From Flavobacteriales bacterium (GTDB taxonomy: Bacteria; Bacteroidota; Bacteroidia; Flavobacteriales_F; PHOS-HE28), in contig JACJZI010000002.1 of NCBI GenBank assembly GCA_020635655.1, positions 1 through 64,000 of the forward strand: 64,000 nt of DNA, in the 5' to 3' direction. Position numbers and translations under genes: made by a program. Each line of letters opens with the position of its first letter. Position 1 is the first letter of the stretch. Below are positions 1 to 8,740 of the stretch, piece after piece. The notes under the pieces were generated by a model that had not been told where the DNA came from, made no database searches, and worked only from the letters and a program-made list of their open reading frames with translations.

Positions 1-1
1 T

Positions 2-844
2 GGCTTGGACCAGATCGCCCTGCTGTATCACCAGGTGATCGATCGGTATGATCATCCCTTTGTCGTCCTCAGCATGATGACACGGGACATGGAACGGGCC
101 TTGCTCGATGCGCGGGTCGGTGAAAAACCTCGCTTCTCCCTGGAGGGCGACAGTCTGGTGCTCCACAACGTCCCCATCGACCCGGACCCGGAAGCTTGGT
201 ATGCGGCGAACGGGCCCGGGATCCCCAGCTATTTGTGGCGACTGGTCGACCATGTCGTATTCAAGGACAGTCTGGTTTCTGAGGAGGAGACCGTTCGGAC
301 CAAACAGGACATGGAACGCCTGAACGAGGCCCTCCTGCGTGAAGCGATCGATGACCTGAATGCCCGGCACATCGACCACCTCATCCTGCTCTTCGAACCA
401 ATGTATCGCCGGGAATACGACCCCCGGTATTTCTTTCTGCGCGATCTATTGGAGGACATGAACGAACCCTATCTCTGCACCGGTGACCTTGTCCGCGCGG
501 ACGGCTACCTGAGCGGTGACTATTCGAAGTATGAACAGACGGACAACGGTCATCCGACGGAATATCAGAACCGCATCATCGCGCGTGCCATTGCGCGCTA
601 CCTCCTTCATCCGGAAAGCCGCGACTCGCTGGCGCAAGCCAACGATCGCATGCATGCGTTGCGCCTGAAGGAGGCCGATCCGGTGAGCGTGGAGCACTAC
701 GAACGCACCATCCGCACCGATCCCGACTGGATGCAGGCCGTGGTGGAGAAGGCGCACAGCAGGGGAATACCCACCGACTCCATGGTGCATCTGGATGCGG
801 TTTACATGCGCTCGGAGAAGCTCAAAGCGCTCCGCCCCGAATGA
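2..844 (+). CDS. SGNH/GDSL-hydrolase-like protein, C-terminal part (cut by window edge)
   Basis: The reading frame is open to the left edge, and the first usable codon is an in-frame TTG at position 5, so the true start most likely lies outside the window. About 280 residues are visible. The clearest family mark is near residues 180-200, where DNGHPTEYQNRIIARAIARY resembles the C-terminal Asp-x-x-His block of SGNH hydrolases, which remove acyl groups from sugars or lipids. The nucleophile GDS block would lie upstream and is not visible, so catalysis cannot be confirmed. The stop overlaps the next gene start as ATGA, indicating translational coupling with the lipoprotein and GH16-like genes. 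A role in editing acyl groups on a surface glycan is inferred from this context only. Confidence 0.6.
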   Translation, partial: GLDQIALLYHQVIDRYDHPFVVLSMMTRDMERALLDARVGEKPRFSLEGDSLVLHNVPIDPDPEAWYAANGPGIPSYLWRLVDHVVFKDSLVSEEETVRTKQDMERLNEALLREAIDDLNARHIDHLILLFEPMYRREYDPRYFFLRDLLEDMNEPYLCTGDLVRADGYLSGDYSKYEQTDNGHPTEYQNRIIARAIARYLLHPESRDSLAQANDRMHALRLKEADPVSVEHYERTIRTDPDWMQAVVEKAHSRGIPTDSMVHLDAVYMRSEKLKALRPE

Positions 845-1845
845 GATCGGACATTTTTGCCACTGTGGTCCTGCTACTGGGCCCCGGGTGTATGGGGCGC
901 CATCACACCGATCCATTCCAACGATCCGACGACCCCCGGGCACTGATCACCGCGCAGGTGGACGGTCGGTCGATCCGACCTGATCTGGTCTATCATTTCG
1001 ATGACCTTGTCGGAGAGGTCTCCGAGTGGATCGACACGTCGATGGCTTACACCGGTCATGCCAGTCTCGTGATGCACAGGGGGACGGAATACAGCCCCTC
1101 CATCAAGCGGGCGGTGAAGGACGTGGCCGATGGTCTCACGGCGATCGATATCGGCTTCTGGTACCGATCGGACGACCGCGATCCCCGGATAGGCCCTGTC
1201 GCCACGATCGAACGGGCCAATGGACAACGCATCGCGTGGTTCGGGAAGGAAGTGCAGGCCTCCGAACACGCGCCGGGTGCCTGGTTGCGCTTCAACGCCA
1301 GATTCCTGATCCGCGACGTGCCCGTGGCAGCCACGGACACTGTTGTCATCTATTTGTGGGACCACGGCCGGGCACGGGTGCACATCGATGATCTGGAGAT
1401 CTATTTCCACAGTGATCGGACGATCGGGTCCGCGGCCGCGGGACCCTTCGGAGTTCGACAGCCGCGCGTGATGACATTGGATCCTCGTCCGATACCCCTG
1501 GATAGCGTACCGTTCCTGGCAGAGAGCGGGGACCTTCCCCATCCCCTCCCGCATGCGCTGGCATCCATGTCGACGGACACGGCCCTGCATCGCGTCCCTT
1601 TGGACAAGGGAGAGCTCCGATGGCGTTCCGGTGATGCACTGATGATCTGGGCCACGACATTGGACACCGTCCTGATCAGGCCCTTCTGTCATGCGGCACA
1701 CCTGGATATGCTGACATACGAACACGTGCTCGGTGCGCGGGCGGGCAACGGTGTCCTGCTCATCGGCTATGATACCGGTGCGGGGGGAGAGGCCGCTGGA
1801 CCAGTGCCGCTCGCTGCGATCATGGACCTTCGTCCTCTGCCATGA
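841..1845 (+). CDS. Lipoprotein with carbohydrate-binding-like domain
   Basis: This is a 334-residue protein with a short hydrophobic N-terminus ending in a plausible lipobox (LGPGC, Cys17), so it is probably a membrane-anchored lipoprotein. No enzyme motif was recognised. Residues about 45-190 look like a beta-sandwich module: an FDD start, a central GFWYRSDD strand, W/F-rich strands, and an end of RVHIDDLEIYF. A similar module closes the GT-C-like protein two genes downstream (its end reads IYIDDLLV), and this resemblance is the strongest clue to a glycan-binding role. The gene overlaps both neighbours by 4 bp (ATGA), so it belongs to one transcript with the SGNH-like and GH16-like genes. 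The function is inferred. Confidence 0.7.
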   Translation: MRSDIFATVVLLLGPGCMGRHHTDPFQRSDDPRALITAQVDGRSIRPDLVYHFDDLVGEVSEWIDTSMAYTGHASLVMHRGTEYSPSIKRAVKDVADGLTAIDIGFWYRSDDRDPRIGPVATIERANGQRIAWFGKEVQASEHAPGAWLRFNARFLIRDVPVAATDTVVIYLWDHGRARVHIDDLEIYFHSDRTIGSAAAGPFGVRQPRVMTLDPRPIPLDSVPFLAESGDLPHPLPHALASMSTDTALHRVPLDKGELRWRSGDALMIWATTLDTVLIRPFCHAAHLDMLTYEHVLGARAGNGVLLIGYDTGAGGEAAGPVPLAAIMDLRPLP

Positions 1846-3710
1846 AAAGCACGTGGTTGGTCCTTCTGCCGTTCCTGAACATGGCGTGCGGTCCTATCTC
1901 GGACGACCGACCCTCGCCGCAATGGGCCAGCGATCCACGCCCCTTTTGGGGGCTGCACATCGGTCCAGCGGACACCCTTGACCTTGACTACAGCGAGGCG
2001 CTCGATTCCGGGTTCGTGGTGCCTGGTCGAGGACAGGCGGATGGTGGTGCCTTCACGATGCGCTTCCAGCTGCGTGATCCCGATCATCCGGGTCGGCGGT
2101 TCCGCTACAAGCTCTACTATCGCAACGAATCGTACAAATTCCCGGAACAAGGAGCAGACGGTGCACAGCACCCCAATGCTTGGGAGAACTTCTATGGAAG
2201 TTGGGAGGACGCACATGAGGGGTTCCGGTCATCTCCTCCTGTCAGTGGTCCGCAGGGCATGGAAATGGCGGTGCGATGGCGCATCACCGGTGACCCGCGC
2301 GCGGAAGCGCGCTATCGCAAGAACGGCATGCGGGCGCGCTGGGCCCGGAACCCACGGGTCGGTGAGTACAGCGTGCTGCTCGTGGTGATCCCGGACGACC
2401 GTTTCGATGCGGTCGGTCTGCCTTCCGGCGTGATCGATATCGGGGATACGACCTCCGGCTTCATCGAACCCTATTGGTATTTCCTGCACGGTCCCGGCGC
2501 GCATGCACCCGATGTGCAGGTCCTGTTGGCCGAGCGTCGTCTGGTGGTCCGGGCCCGACCCGATCTGGGTGCGGGGATCGCGATCACGGATACCACCGTG
2601 CGGGACACGAGCGCATTCTGTGCGAACTGCGGGAACGCCCCCCGATCGCTCCAAAGCGCGCCCTTCGAGCAGTTCATCCACTACATCGACCCCTCCACGG
2701 CATTCCGCAACGTGCCGATCATCGCCGATGTGCTGGGCAATGGGTACACACCCGAGGATCACGACAGGTACCGCTGCAACATGCCCGAGAGATGGCTGGT
2801 GGACACTCGTCCCATGACCACGGACCGCCCCTGCTCCACGGTCCGTTCCGATCCAGAAAAGCATGTGATCCAGCTGTGGAATCCCGCCGCTGATCCAACA
2901 GGTCCACGCAAAGAGAACGTCGGGGTCCGCTCCAGACATGGGTTCACCTACGGCAGTTACCGGGTGCAATGCCACCTGTCCCGCCTGTTGAACGACGAGG
3001 ACATGTGGGTGGGCCTGACCAACGCGATCTGGCTCATCTACCAGGGCGCACCGGGCAACCTGCGTCGCGACTGCCCGGGCGGCTACATGGCCAACTACTA
3101 CGGCGGTGACGATGACGCGCGGATCTCCAGGACCGCCTATGCGGAGATGGATTTCGAGATCCTGTGCACTCCACCCTACTGCCCGGACAGGGCCTTCCCG
3201 CCGATCCTGCCCGAACAAGTGCGGGGCTCCCAGGAGCGGCTGAGCTGGTGGCGGGGAGAACCACCCGGGCGGGTGCCTGGCATGGTCACCGTCGCTTGCA
3301 CCAACTGGGATATGGCCTGTGCGGCCCCGGAGGATTTTGGATGGGGATGCCGACCGATCGAGAAGGATGGTCACCGTTTCCTGGCCCACCGATGGGACCG
3401 GAACTACCGAGCGCTCACCGAGAAGCAGGAAGAACCCGACAGCACGCTCTTCAACGGACCATATTGGTTCCAGATCGATTGGCGGCCCGAAGAGGTGCTC
3501 TGGTCGGTCGGACCGGACCTCCAGCACATGCACGCCGTCGGCTACATGAACAGCTCGGTCACCTCGATCAGCAATGTGCAGATGCTGTTGATCGTCAGCC
3601 AGGAGTTCCACAATACACGCTGGTGGCCGGGTTCCCGTTTCGACCAGGGCTTCATCCCGTTCCCGGCCAAGGATTATCTGGGCGAGATCGAACAGGTGAT
3701 CATCCAATGA
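1842..3710 (+). CDS. GH16-like (concanavalin-fold) lipoprotein
   Basis: This is a 622-residue protein. A lipobox at residues 12-16 (LNMAC, Cys16) points to a lipoprotein. The C-terminal half has the layout of glycoside hydrolase family 16 laminarinase/agarase folds: a FTYGSYRVQCHLS strand, then TAYAEMDFEIL at about 429-441 with E435, D437 and E439 matching the ExDxE catalytic signature. A later YWFQIDWRPEEVLWSVG strand resembles the family EWTP..I.WYVDG strand. Six or more Cys residues in the middle may form disulfides. In known GH16 enzymes the two Glu residues cleave or transfer beta-glucan, galactan or similar chains. Here the substrate is unknown, and the roughly 250-residue N-terminal part was not recognised. 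It overlaps its upstream neighbour by 4 bp and the downstream GT-C gene by 4 bp. Confidence 0.65.
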   Translation: MKSTWLVLLPFLNMACGPISDDRPSPQWASDPRPFWGLHIGPADTLDLDYSEALDSGFVVPGRGQADGGAFTMRFQLRDPDHPGRRFRYKLYYRNESYKFPEQGADGAQHPNAWENFYGSWEDAHEGFRSSPPVSGPQGMEMAVRWRITGDPRAEARYRKNGMRARWARNPRVGEYSVLLVVIPDDRFDAVGLPSGVIDIGDTTSGFIEPYWYFLHGPGAHAPDVQVLLAERRLVVRARPDLGAGIAITDTTVRDTSAFCANCGNAPRSLQSAPFEQFIHYIDPSTAFRNVPIIADVLGNGYTPEDHDRYRCNMPERWLVDTRPMTTDRPCSTVRSDPEKHVIQLWNPAADPTGPRKENVGVRSRHGFTYGSYRVQCHLSRLLNDEDMWVGLTNAIWLIYQGAPGNLRRDCPGGYMANYYGGDDDARISRTAYAEMDFEILCTPPYCPDRAFPPILPEQVRGSQERLSWWRGEPPGRVPGMVTVACTNWDMACAAPEDFGWGCRPIEKDGHRFLAHRWDRNYRALTEKQEEPDSTLFNGPYWFQIDWRPEEVLWSVGPDLQHMHAVGYMNSSVTSISNVQMLLIVSQEFHNTRWWPGSRFDQGFIPFPAKDYLGEIEQVIIQ

Positions 3711-6010
3711 GGCAAGCAGGGGGACGATGGAAGGGCCTTGCCTTGACGGCGGGTTCGGCGCTCGTCCTGACCATCCTCTTGTACGGCCCCGTTCTCCGTG
3801 CGCCGAACAGCTACATGGTGAACACGAGGGGAGATGGTCTGAAGAACTACTTCACCTTCGCCTGGCACGTGAAGCACGATAGCTCGATGCTGGCCTTCGA
3901 GGGCATGAACGCGCCCTTCGGGGAGCACATCAGCTACCCCGACGCCCAGCCGTTGATCAGCAATGCCTGGCGCATCTTGGCCCGGGTGTTCCCGGCCGCC
4001 TCTGCCTGCAGCGTCGGGTTGGAGAACCTGCTCATGATCGGGAGCATGTTCCTGAGTGCGGTGTTCCTCTACCTCTTCCTCTCCGCCCAGGGCATGCGTT
4101 GGTCCCTGGCCGCCTGGGCGGCGGTCTGTATCGCGCTCTTCTCGGTACAGGCCTTTAGACCGGTGCTTGCACACTACGCATTGGCCTATACCTGGTGCAT
4201 ACCGGGCACCATGTGGATCGGGCTTCGCCACCTGCGGTCCCGCGCACCTTGGTCGTTCATGCCGGTCGTTCTTATTTGGGTCTTCGGCTGGTTCTGGATA
4301 CACGCTTATCTGGGAGCGATCACAGGTGCGCTCTTGTTCTTCTGGGCGGTCTTCGTTCCACCCAAGGCTCGGGGGTGGTCCGCCAAACTGAGCCTTGCCC
4401 TAGGCCCGGTCCTGGCGATCACCCTGAGCCAGGCTCTACTGATGCTGACGGACCATCATGGTGCACGGACCGAACATCCCTATGGTTTCTTCGAGTACCA
4501 TACGAACCTGTCGGCATTCCTGCATCCGGACGCCTGGTGGGCCTCGCCTCTGGCCAAAGGAACGATCGGCGCGGTCGATGGGTCCGCTGCGGAAGGATGG
4601 TCCTACATCGGTCTGGGGAACATGCTCCTGATCCTGGCCGTCTTGGTCATCAGCATTGCTGCCATGCGACGGCTCCGCGTGAAAGAGCTGTTCCGCACAT
4701 TCCCTTCTGTGAACGGAGCGCTGTTCATCGCCGCGACGTGCCTGCTCTTGTTCGCTTTCGGTCTCCCCTATACCCTTGGGCTGGAGGATCAGCTCTGGCA
4801 TTCACCGTTCATCCGACAATTCCGGGCACCGGGCCGGATGGCCTGGGTCGTGCCTACCGTATCCGCCACTTGGTCCACGATCGTTCTATGGAGGGCCCAT
4901 CAAGATGCGGGCAGCCCATGGGTCCGGCGGACCGCCCTGGTCGCGATCCTCATGGGAACGCTCCTATCGGGTTATGAGGGTTGGTATATCCATCGCATCG
5001 TTGCGAGGAACTTCGTCAGCTCACCGAACCTGTTCGACCGCAGGCAGCTACCCGCTTCCCTGGGCTACATCATCGATCATGCCGCTTCCATACCAGCGGT
5101 CGCCATAGCGAACGTGCCTTATTTCCACAACGGCGCGGAGGAGCTCATGATCCCGCTGGACGAACCCGGGATGTTCCTGGGCCAGGTCCTGGCCTACCAT
5201 ACGGGCATTCCAATGATGTGCAGTTCGTTGACGCGCACCTGCCTGGAAGAGGTGCGTACCAGCATCCGTGCATTCGGTCCGACCTGGTATCCAAGACCGG
5301 AACTGCCAGGAATGTCCCCGTCGGACACCCTGCTGATGCTCATCGGTCCGGGGCCTTTCGATCGCTACGATAGTGCACTTGTGGCACGCACCCACGTTCT
5401 GTATGATCTGGACACCGTCCGGATCGGCGTGATGACCGTTGGCGAACTTCTCCGTGATGACCGGGGTAGGATGGTCAGGGATTGGAAGTGGGAGTTGGAC
5501 CAGGGCCCCGATCCTTCAGCGATCGCCACGGACGGATTTGAAACCGGGCCATCGATCCATGTCCATTCCGGACAGGGCGCGTATTCCGGACCGAAAAAGG
5601 AGCTCAACATACTCGCCTCATTCCCACCGAACACCTTCGACCCGAAGGCGCGATATGTGGTTTCATTCTGGTACTATGACCGGGGGCCCATGCGGTGCCA
5701 TGCCCTGGCCGGCATCGATGAGCACGATCCCGTCACCGGAGAAGGCTGGTGGGACCATTACACCGATCCCCGTTTTGCGCGAACGATCGATGGGGACTGG
5801 TCGCTCGTGGAGATCCCGTTCCAGGTGCGCAGCAGCGCGCATCCGATCAAGGTCTTCGTCACAGGGGCTGCGTTCTACCCGGACAGCATCTACATCGATG
5901 ACCTGCTGGTCCGAAGGAAGGGCGCAGAAGTGGTCCGCCTGGACAGCTTGCATCAAATGCTCTGGCACAATGGCGACGTCGTTCCGATCACTGATCGGGC
6001 CGGTCCTTGA
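3707..6010 (+). CDS. GT-C-like polytopic membrane protein with C-terminal binding module
   Basis: The protein has 767 residues. The chosen ATG overlaps the preceding stop (ATGA). An in-frame opening further upstream lies wholly inside the GH16-like gene and was ignored. About ten hydrophobic segments fill residues 1-430, with a short Asp-containing first loop (NTRGDGLKNYF) as in GT-C glycosyltransferases, which use lipid-linked sugars and act outside the membrane. A soluble portion follows, and the last 160 residues (from about 605) form a beta-sandwich-like module starting GFETGPSIHVHSG and ending YIDDLLVRRKG. This module resembles the one in the lipoprotein at 841-1845. The likely role is transfer or assembly of a surface glycan, but the acceptor is unknown. 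It ends 3 bp from the convergent GT-C gene. Confidence 0.65.
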   Translation: MRQAGGRWKGLALTAGSALVLTILLYGPVLRAPNSYMVNTRGDGLKNYFTFAWHVKHDSSMLAFEGMNAPFGEHISYPDAQPLISNAWRILARVFPAASACSVGLENLLMIGSMFLSAVFLYLFLSAQGMRWSLAAWAAVCIALFSVQAFRPVLAHYALAYTWCIPGTMWIGLRHLRSRAPWSFMPVVLIWVFGWFWIHAYLGAITGALLFFWAVFVPPKARGWSAKLSLALGPVLAITLSQALLMLTDHHGARTEHPYGFFEYHTNLSAFLHPDAWWASPLAKGTIGAVDGSAAEGWSYIGLGNMLLILAVLVISIAAMRRLRVKELFRTFPSVNGALFIAATCLLLFAFGLPYTLGLEDQLWHSPFIRQFRAPGRMAWVVPTVSATWSTIVLWRAHQDAGSPWVRRTALVAILMGTLLSGYEGWYIHRIVARNFVSSPNLFDRRQLPASLGYIIDHAASIPAVAIANVPYFHNGAEELMIPLDEPGMFLGQVLAYHTGIPMMCSSLTRTCLEEVRTSIRAFGPTWYPRPELPGMSPSDTLLMLIGPGPFDRYDSALVARTHVLYDLDTVRIGVMTVGELLRDDRGRMVRDWKWELDQGPDPSAIATDGFETGPSIHVHSGQGAYSGPKKELNILASFPPNTFDPKARYVVSFWYYDRGPMRCHALAGIDEHDPVTGEGWWDHYTDPRFARTIDGDWSLVEIPFQVRSSAHPIKVFVTGAAFYPDSIYIDDLLVRRKGAEVVRLDSLHQMLWHNGDVVPITDRAGP

Positions 6011-6013
6011 CGT

Positions 6014-7876
6014 TCATTCATCGACCTGACGTCGCACGCGCAGGATCAGTTCGTCGAACACGAGTTGTGAACGGTCCGGCACCCAGAGATACAGACCGCT
6101 CCGGCCCTCCGTCCACGGGACCAGGAAACGCTTCTGGAAGACCCCTTCGGGAATGTCCTGTTGATGATAGAGCTGCTTGGTGCCGCATCCGTCGATGGAA
6201 AGAACGAGCTCGCATCGACCGGGATGGCCCGGCGGACGAGATCCATCGACCACGATCTCGGCGAATCGTGTTCCATTGTCGAACAAGCGGATGTCATCCA
6301 ATGCGAGCGGATACTCCACATTGGCCAAAAGGATACCGGGACCCTCACTGGGCACGGTGTCCGAACGCGGTGAACACAAAGCGCTCGTCCTCGCGCGGAG
6401 GTCCAGGAGCGTATCTGTTCGGATCCGGTGATGTCCTCCGTCCTTGACCAGGTCGACCACCGTCAGCCAGCGCGGATCTCCCCAGGACTTGGAAGGAAGA
6501 AAGGCCTCTCGCACAAGAAGGTCCTCATCGTCCAATAGTCGATCGAGCGGAGTGCGCCCCTCCCCCGCGGCGAAATGACCATCCCAAAGAATGCGATCAC
6601 CCTGTCGCATGCTCCGGCTCGCGCGTACGGTGTCCAGCGCATAGATCTGTTTGCTTGCGGCCGTATCCCATGGGTCCAATCCGAGGACCATCGGTATGTA
6701 TGGGTGCAGATAGTAGGTGCAATGCCTGGACGGGCCTTCGGCGTATGTTCCGTTCAGCCGGTCCAGGATCTCCTGCTCCTCTGACCGGGGCACGGGCACA
6801 TCCACCTGTCCGCGCAGGTCTGCCTGTGCCCAGAGTGCCACGATCACGGTGACACCCATCGTGCCGATCCGGACGCTTATCGTCTGTGGCAAGAACTCGG
6901 AAAGGGATCCAAGCACATGCAACGAGACCAGCACGAGAAGTGGGATGCTCGTGGCCAACACGCGCGTCAGGCCAAGTGAGCCCATTCCTCCATACCACCA
7001 GGCAAAACTGTGGATGGTCCATATCCCCAGAGCCGGCAGCAGGCCCACGACGAGTATGATCGAATGCCGTCGGCGTTCCCTGCTGGGTCGCAGCACCAAG
7101 AATGGCAGCACGACCATCGCCACCACTCCGAGTACCAGAAGTGGCAGGCCCAGGACCTGGGGCGCCTGCAGGACGAAATGCAGCGCCTCCCCATTCCCGT
7201 ACATGGCCCGGCCCAGGTACGTGTCCTGCCTGAAATAGAAGAACGGATCGGAGGTCGTCCAGGCTCCCATGATGAGGAGCGGCACGATCGCCGCCAATAC
7301 CCATGGGACCCGACGCCATTGGCCCTCGAAGATGCTCCACACCACCACCAGTGGCACGAATGCGACCCATTCCGGGCGCATCAAGGGGGTGAACGAAGCC
7401 ACCATCAACGCCGCGGAATAGTGACGGCGCTCCAACAGGATAAGGACAATGACCGTCGCAAGTCCGAACAAGATCTCGGTCATGCCTGCCAGCACATCGT
7501 GGAAATAGGCCGGCGCCGCGAACAGGAGCACCGGGGTAAGCCAGGACCAGGGTCCGACCGTTCGACGCACCCAGGAGATGATCACCCATACGGTGCAACC
7601 GGCCAGGAGCGCATTGAGGAGGCCGGTGCCCCAGAGGCCGAGCTTGGAGAAAGGTCCCGCGAGCAAAGTGAACAAGGGGTGGGCCCATCCGTCGAGGAAG
7701 AGCACCGGATGCTGGGGTGCATAGCGGGCGAACATCCAATGCAGCACGCCATCGCCCATTTCCGGGATGCCCGGTGAGAGCCTGCGGACCACAGCGATCA
7801 GAAGGCCCAGGGCGAAGCCCAGTACCACCGGTCCGTTATCGGCCTTCGCGATCGCGCGGTCCATGAGCGCTCGCAT
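6014..7876 (-). CDS. GT-C-like polytopic membrane protein (family 39-like)
   Basis: This is a 620-residue membrane protein. About ten hydrophobic helices occupy residues 15-350. The first periplasmic loop contains MGDGVLHWMFARYAPQHP, the kind of acidic loop that binds the lipid-phosphate sugar in GT-C/PMT-type transferases. The C-terminal 250 residues are soluble and end with a strand-rich stretch (GLYLWVPDRSQLVFDELILRV) that recalls the IYLWDHGRARVHIDDLEIY strand in the lipoprotein at 841-1845, so it may carry a diverged copy of the same module. The start ATG lies 6 bp after the stop of the family 2 glycosyltransferase on the same strand, so the two are probably co-transcribed. A family 2 enzyme could make the polyprenyl-phosphate sugar this protein uses. 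That link is inference. Confidence 0.65.
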   Translation of the reverse strand: MRALMDRAIAKADNGPVVLGFALGLLIAVVRRLSPGIPEMGDGVLHWMFARYAPQHPVLFLDGWAHPLFTLLAGPFSKLGLWGTGLLNALLAGCTVWVIISWVRRTVGPWSWLTPVLLFAAPAYFHDVLAGMTEILFGLATVIVLILLERRHYSAALMVASFTPLMRPEWVAFVPLVVVWSIFEGQWRRVPWVLAAIVPLLIMGAWTTSDPFFYFRQDTYLGRAMYGNGEALHFVLQAPQVLGLPLLVLGVVAMVVLPFLVLRPSRERRRHSIILVVGLLPALGIWTIHSFAWWYGGMGSLGLTRVLATSIPLLVLVSLHVLGSLSEFLPQTISVRIGTMGVTVIVALWAQADLRGQVDVPVPRSEEQEILDRLNGTYAEGPSRHCTYYLHPYIPMVLGLDPWDTAASKQIYALDTVRASRSMRQGDRILWDGHFAAGEGRTPLDRLLDDEDLLVREAFLPSKSWGDPRWLTVVDLVKDGGHHRIRTDTLLDLRARTSALCSPRSDTVPSEGPGILLANVEYPLALDDIRLFDNGTRFAEIVVDGSRPPGHPGRCELVLSIDGCGTKQLYHQQDIPEGVFQKRFLVPWTEGRSGLYLWVPDRSQLVFDELILRVRRQVDE

Positions 7877-7882
7877 CGGTCG

Positions 7883-8596
7883 TCACAGACCGTATTTAAG
7901 GATGCACCAGATCGCACGGAAGCCGTCCTTCCAGCCGATCTTCTTTCCATCGGCATAGGTGCGCCCATGGTAGCTGATCCCCACCTCATAGATGCGGATA
8001 CCCCTGACCCGCGCCAGCCTGGCGGTGATCTCCGGCTCGAACCCAAATCGCTTCTCGCGCAGGTCCAATCCCTTGGCAATGTCCGATCGGACCAACTTGT
8101 AGCAGGTCTCCATATCGGTCAGGTTGAGGTTGTTGAGCGCGTTGGAGAGGCTCGTCAGGATCTTATTGCCGATGCTGTGCCAGAAGAAAAGGATGCGATG
8201 GGGCCGATGTCCGACGAAACGGGAGCCGTAGACCACATCAGCGAATCCCTCGACAACGGGCTTGAGCAGGTCGTTGTATTCCCGGGGGTCGTATTCCAGG
8301 TCCGCGTCCTGGATGATCAGATACTCACCGCCGGCCTCTTGGATGCCACGGTGGATGGCCGCACCCTTGCCCATGTTGTGCGGTTGGTCGAACAGCTTCA
8401 GGTCCAGATCGGGATGTGCGTTCGCATAGGCGCGCACAGCATCCAGGGTCCCGTCGCTGGAGCCATCGTTCACCAGGATCACCTCCTTGCCCATTCCCGC
8501 AATGAGCTGCACGCCACGGACCGCGTCCAGGATGCGTGAGATGGTGCGCTCCTCGTTGTATGCGGGAATGATGATGGAGAGCGTGCGGTTGTCCAT
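7883..8596 (-). CDS. Family 2 glycosyltransferase, polyprenyl-phosphate sugar synthase-like
   Basis: This 237-residue protein has a GT-A fold. Residues 5-16 read TLSIIIPAYNEE, the classic family 2 start. LVNDGSSDGT lies at 41-50 and the metal-binding DAD at 97-99 (IIQDADLEYDP). It lacks C-terminal membrane helices and is most like DPM1/dolichyl-phosphate mannose synthase homologues, which charge polyprenyl phosphate with a sugar at the cytoplasmic face. The ATG at 8596 was chosen because the family motif begins five residues later. The upstream extension is Gly/Arg/Pro-rich and has no family match. It precedes the GT-C-like gene at 6014-7876 by 6 bp on the same strand, consistent with donor synthesis for that transferase. 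Confidence 0.85.
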   Translation of the reverse strand: MDNRTLSIIIPAYNEERTISRILDAVRGVQLIAGMGKEVILVNDGSSDGTLDAVRAYANAHPDLDLKLFDQPHNMGKGAAIHRGIQEAGGEYLIIQDADLEYDPREYNDLLKPVVEGFADVVYGSRFVGHRPHRILFFWHSIGNKILTSLSNALNNLNLTDMETCYKLVRSDIAKGLDLREKRFGFEPEITARLARVRGIRIYEVGISYHGRTYADGKKIGWKDGFRAIWCILKYGL

Positions 8597-8701
8597 GCGG
8601 GCGTGGCGAATATAGGCGGGAGGTCCTCCTGTCGAAGGGTATCCTCCGCCTCGGTTGCCGCCCCTCGCACGGGTCATTGACCGGAGCCCGGGTCCGATCA
8701 C

Positions 8702-8715
8702 CGGTCCGCGGACCG
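8702..8715. repeat. 14-bp GC-rich palindrome
   Basis: A perfect palindrome, CGGTCCGCGGACCG, sits in the 144-bp gap between two minus-strand glycosyltransferase genes. The core CCGCGGAC recurs about 22 bp further right. It could be an operator or a transcript hairpin ahead of the family 2 glycosyltransferase. There is no T-tract, and in GC-rich DNA the element could be chance. Confidence 0.3.
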
Positions 8716-8740
8716 CACCGCCCGATACCCGCGGACGGTG

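Noticed and set aside
3164..3706. An N-terminal extension of the GT-C-like protein
   Set aside because: It overlaps the whole GH16-like 3' end in another frame; the ATG at 3707 with an ATGA overlap explains the start better.
2229..3707. A 492-codon open frame on the minus strand opposite the GH16-like gene
   Set aside because: It is fully antisense to a clear gene, has no family motif and arises from high GC at third codon positions. Many similar antisense frames occur in the window for the same reason.
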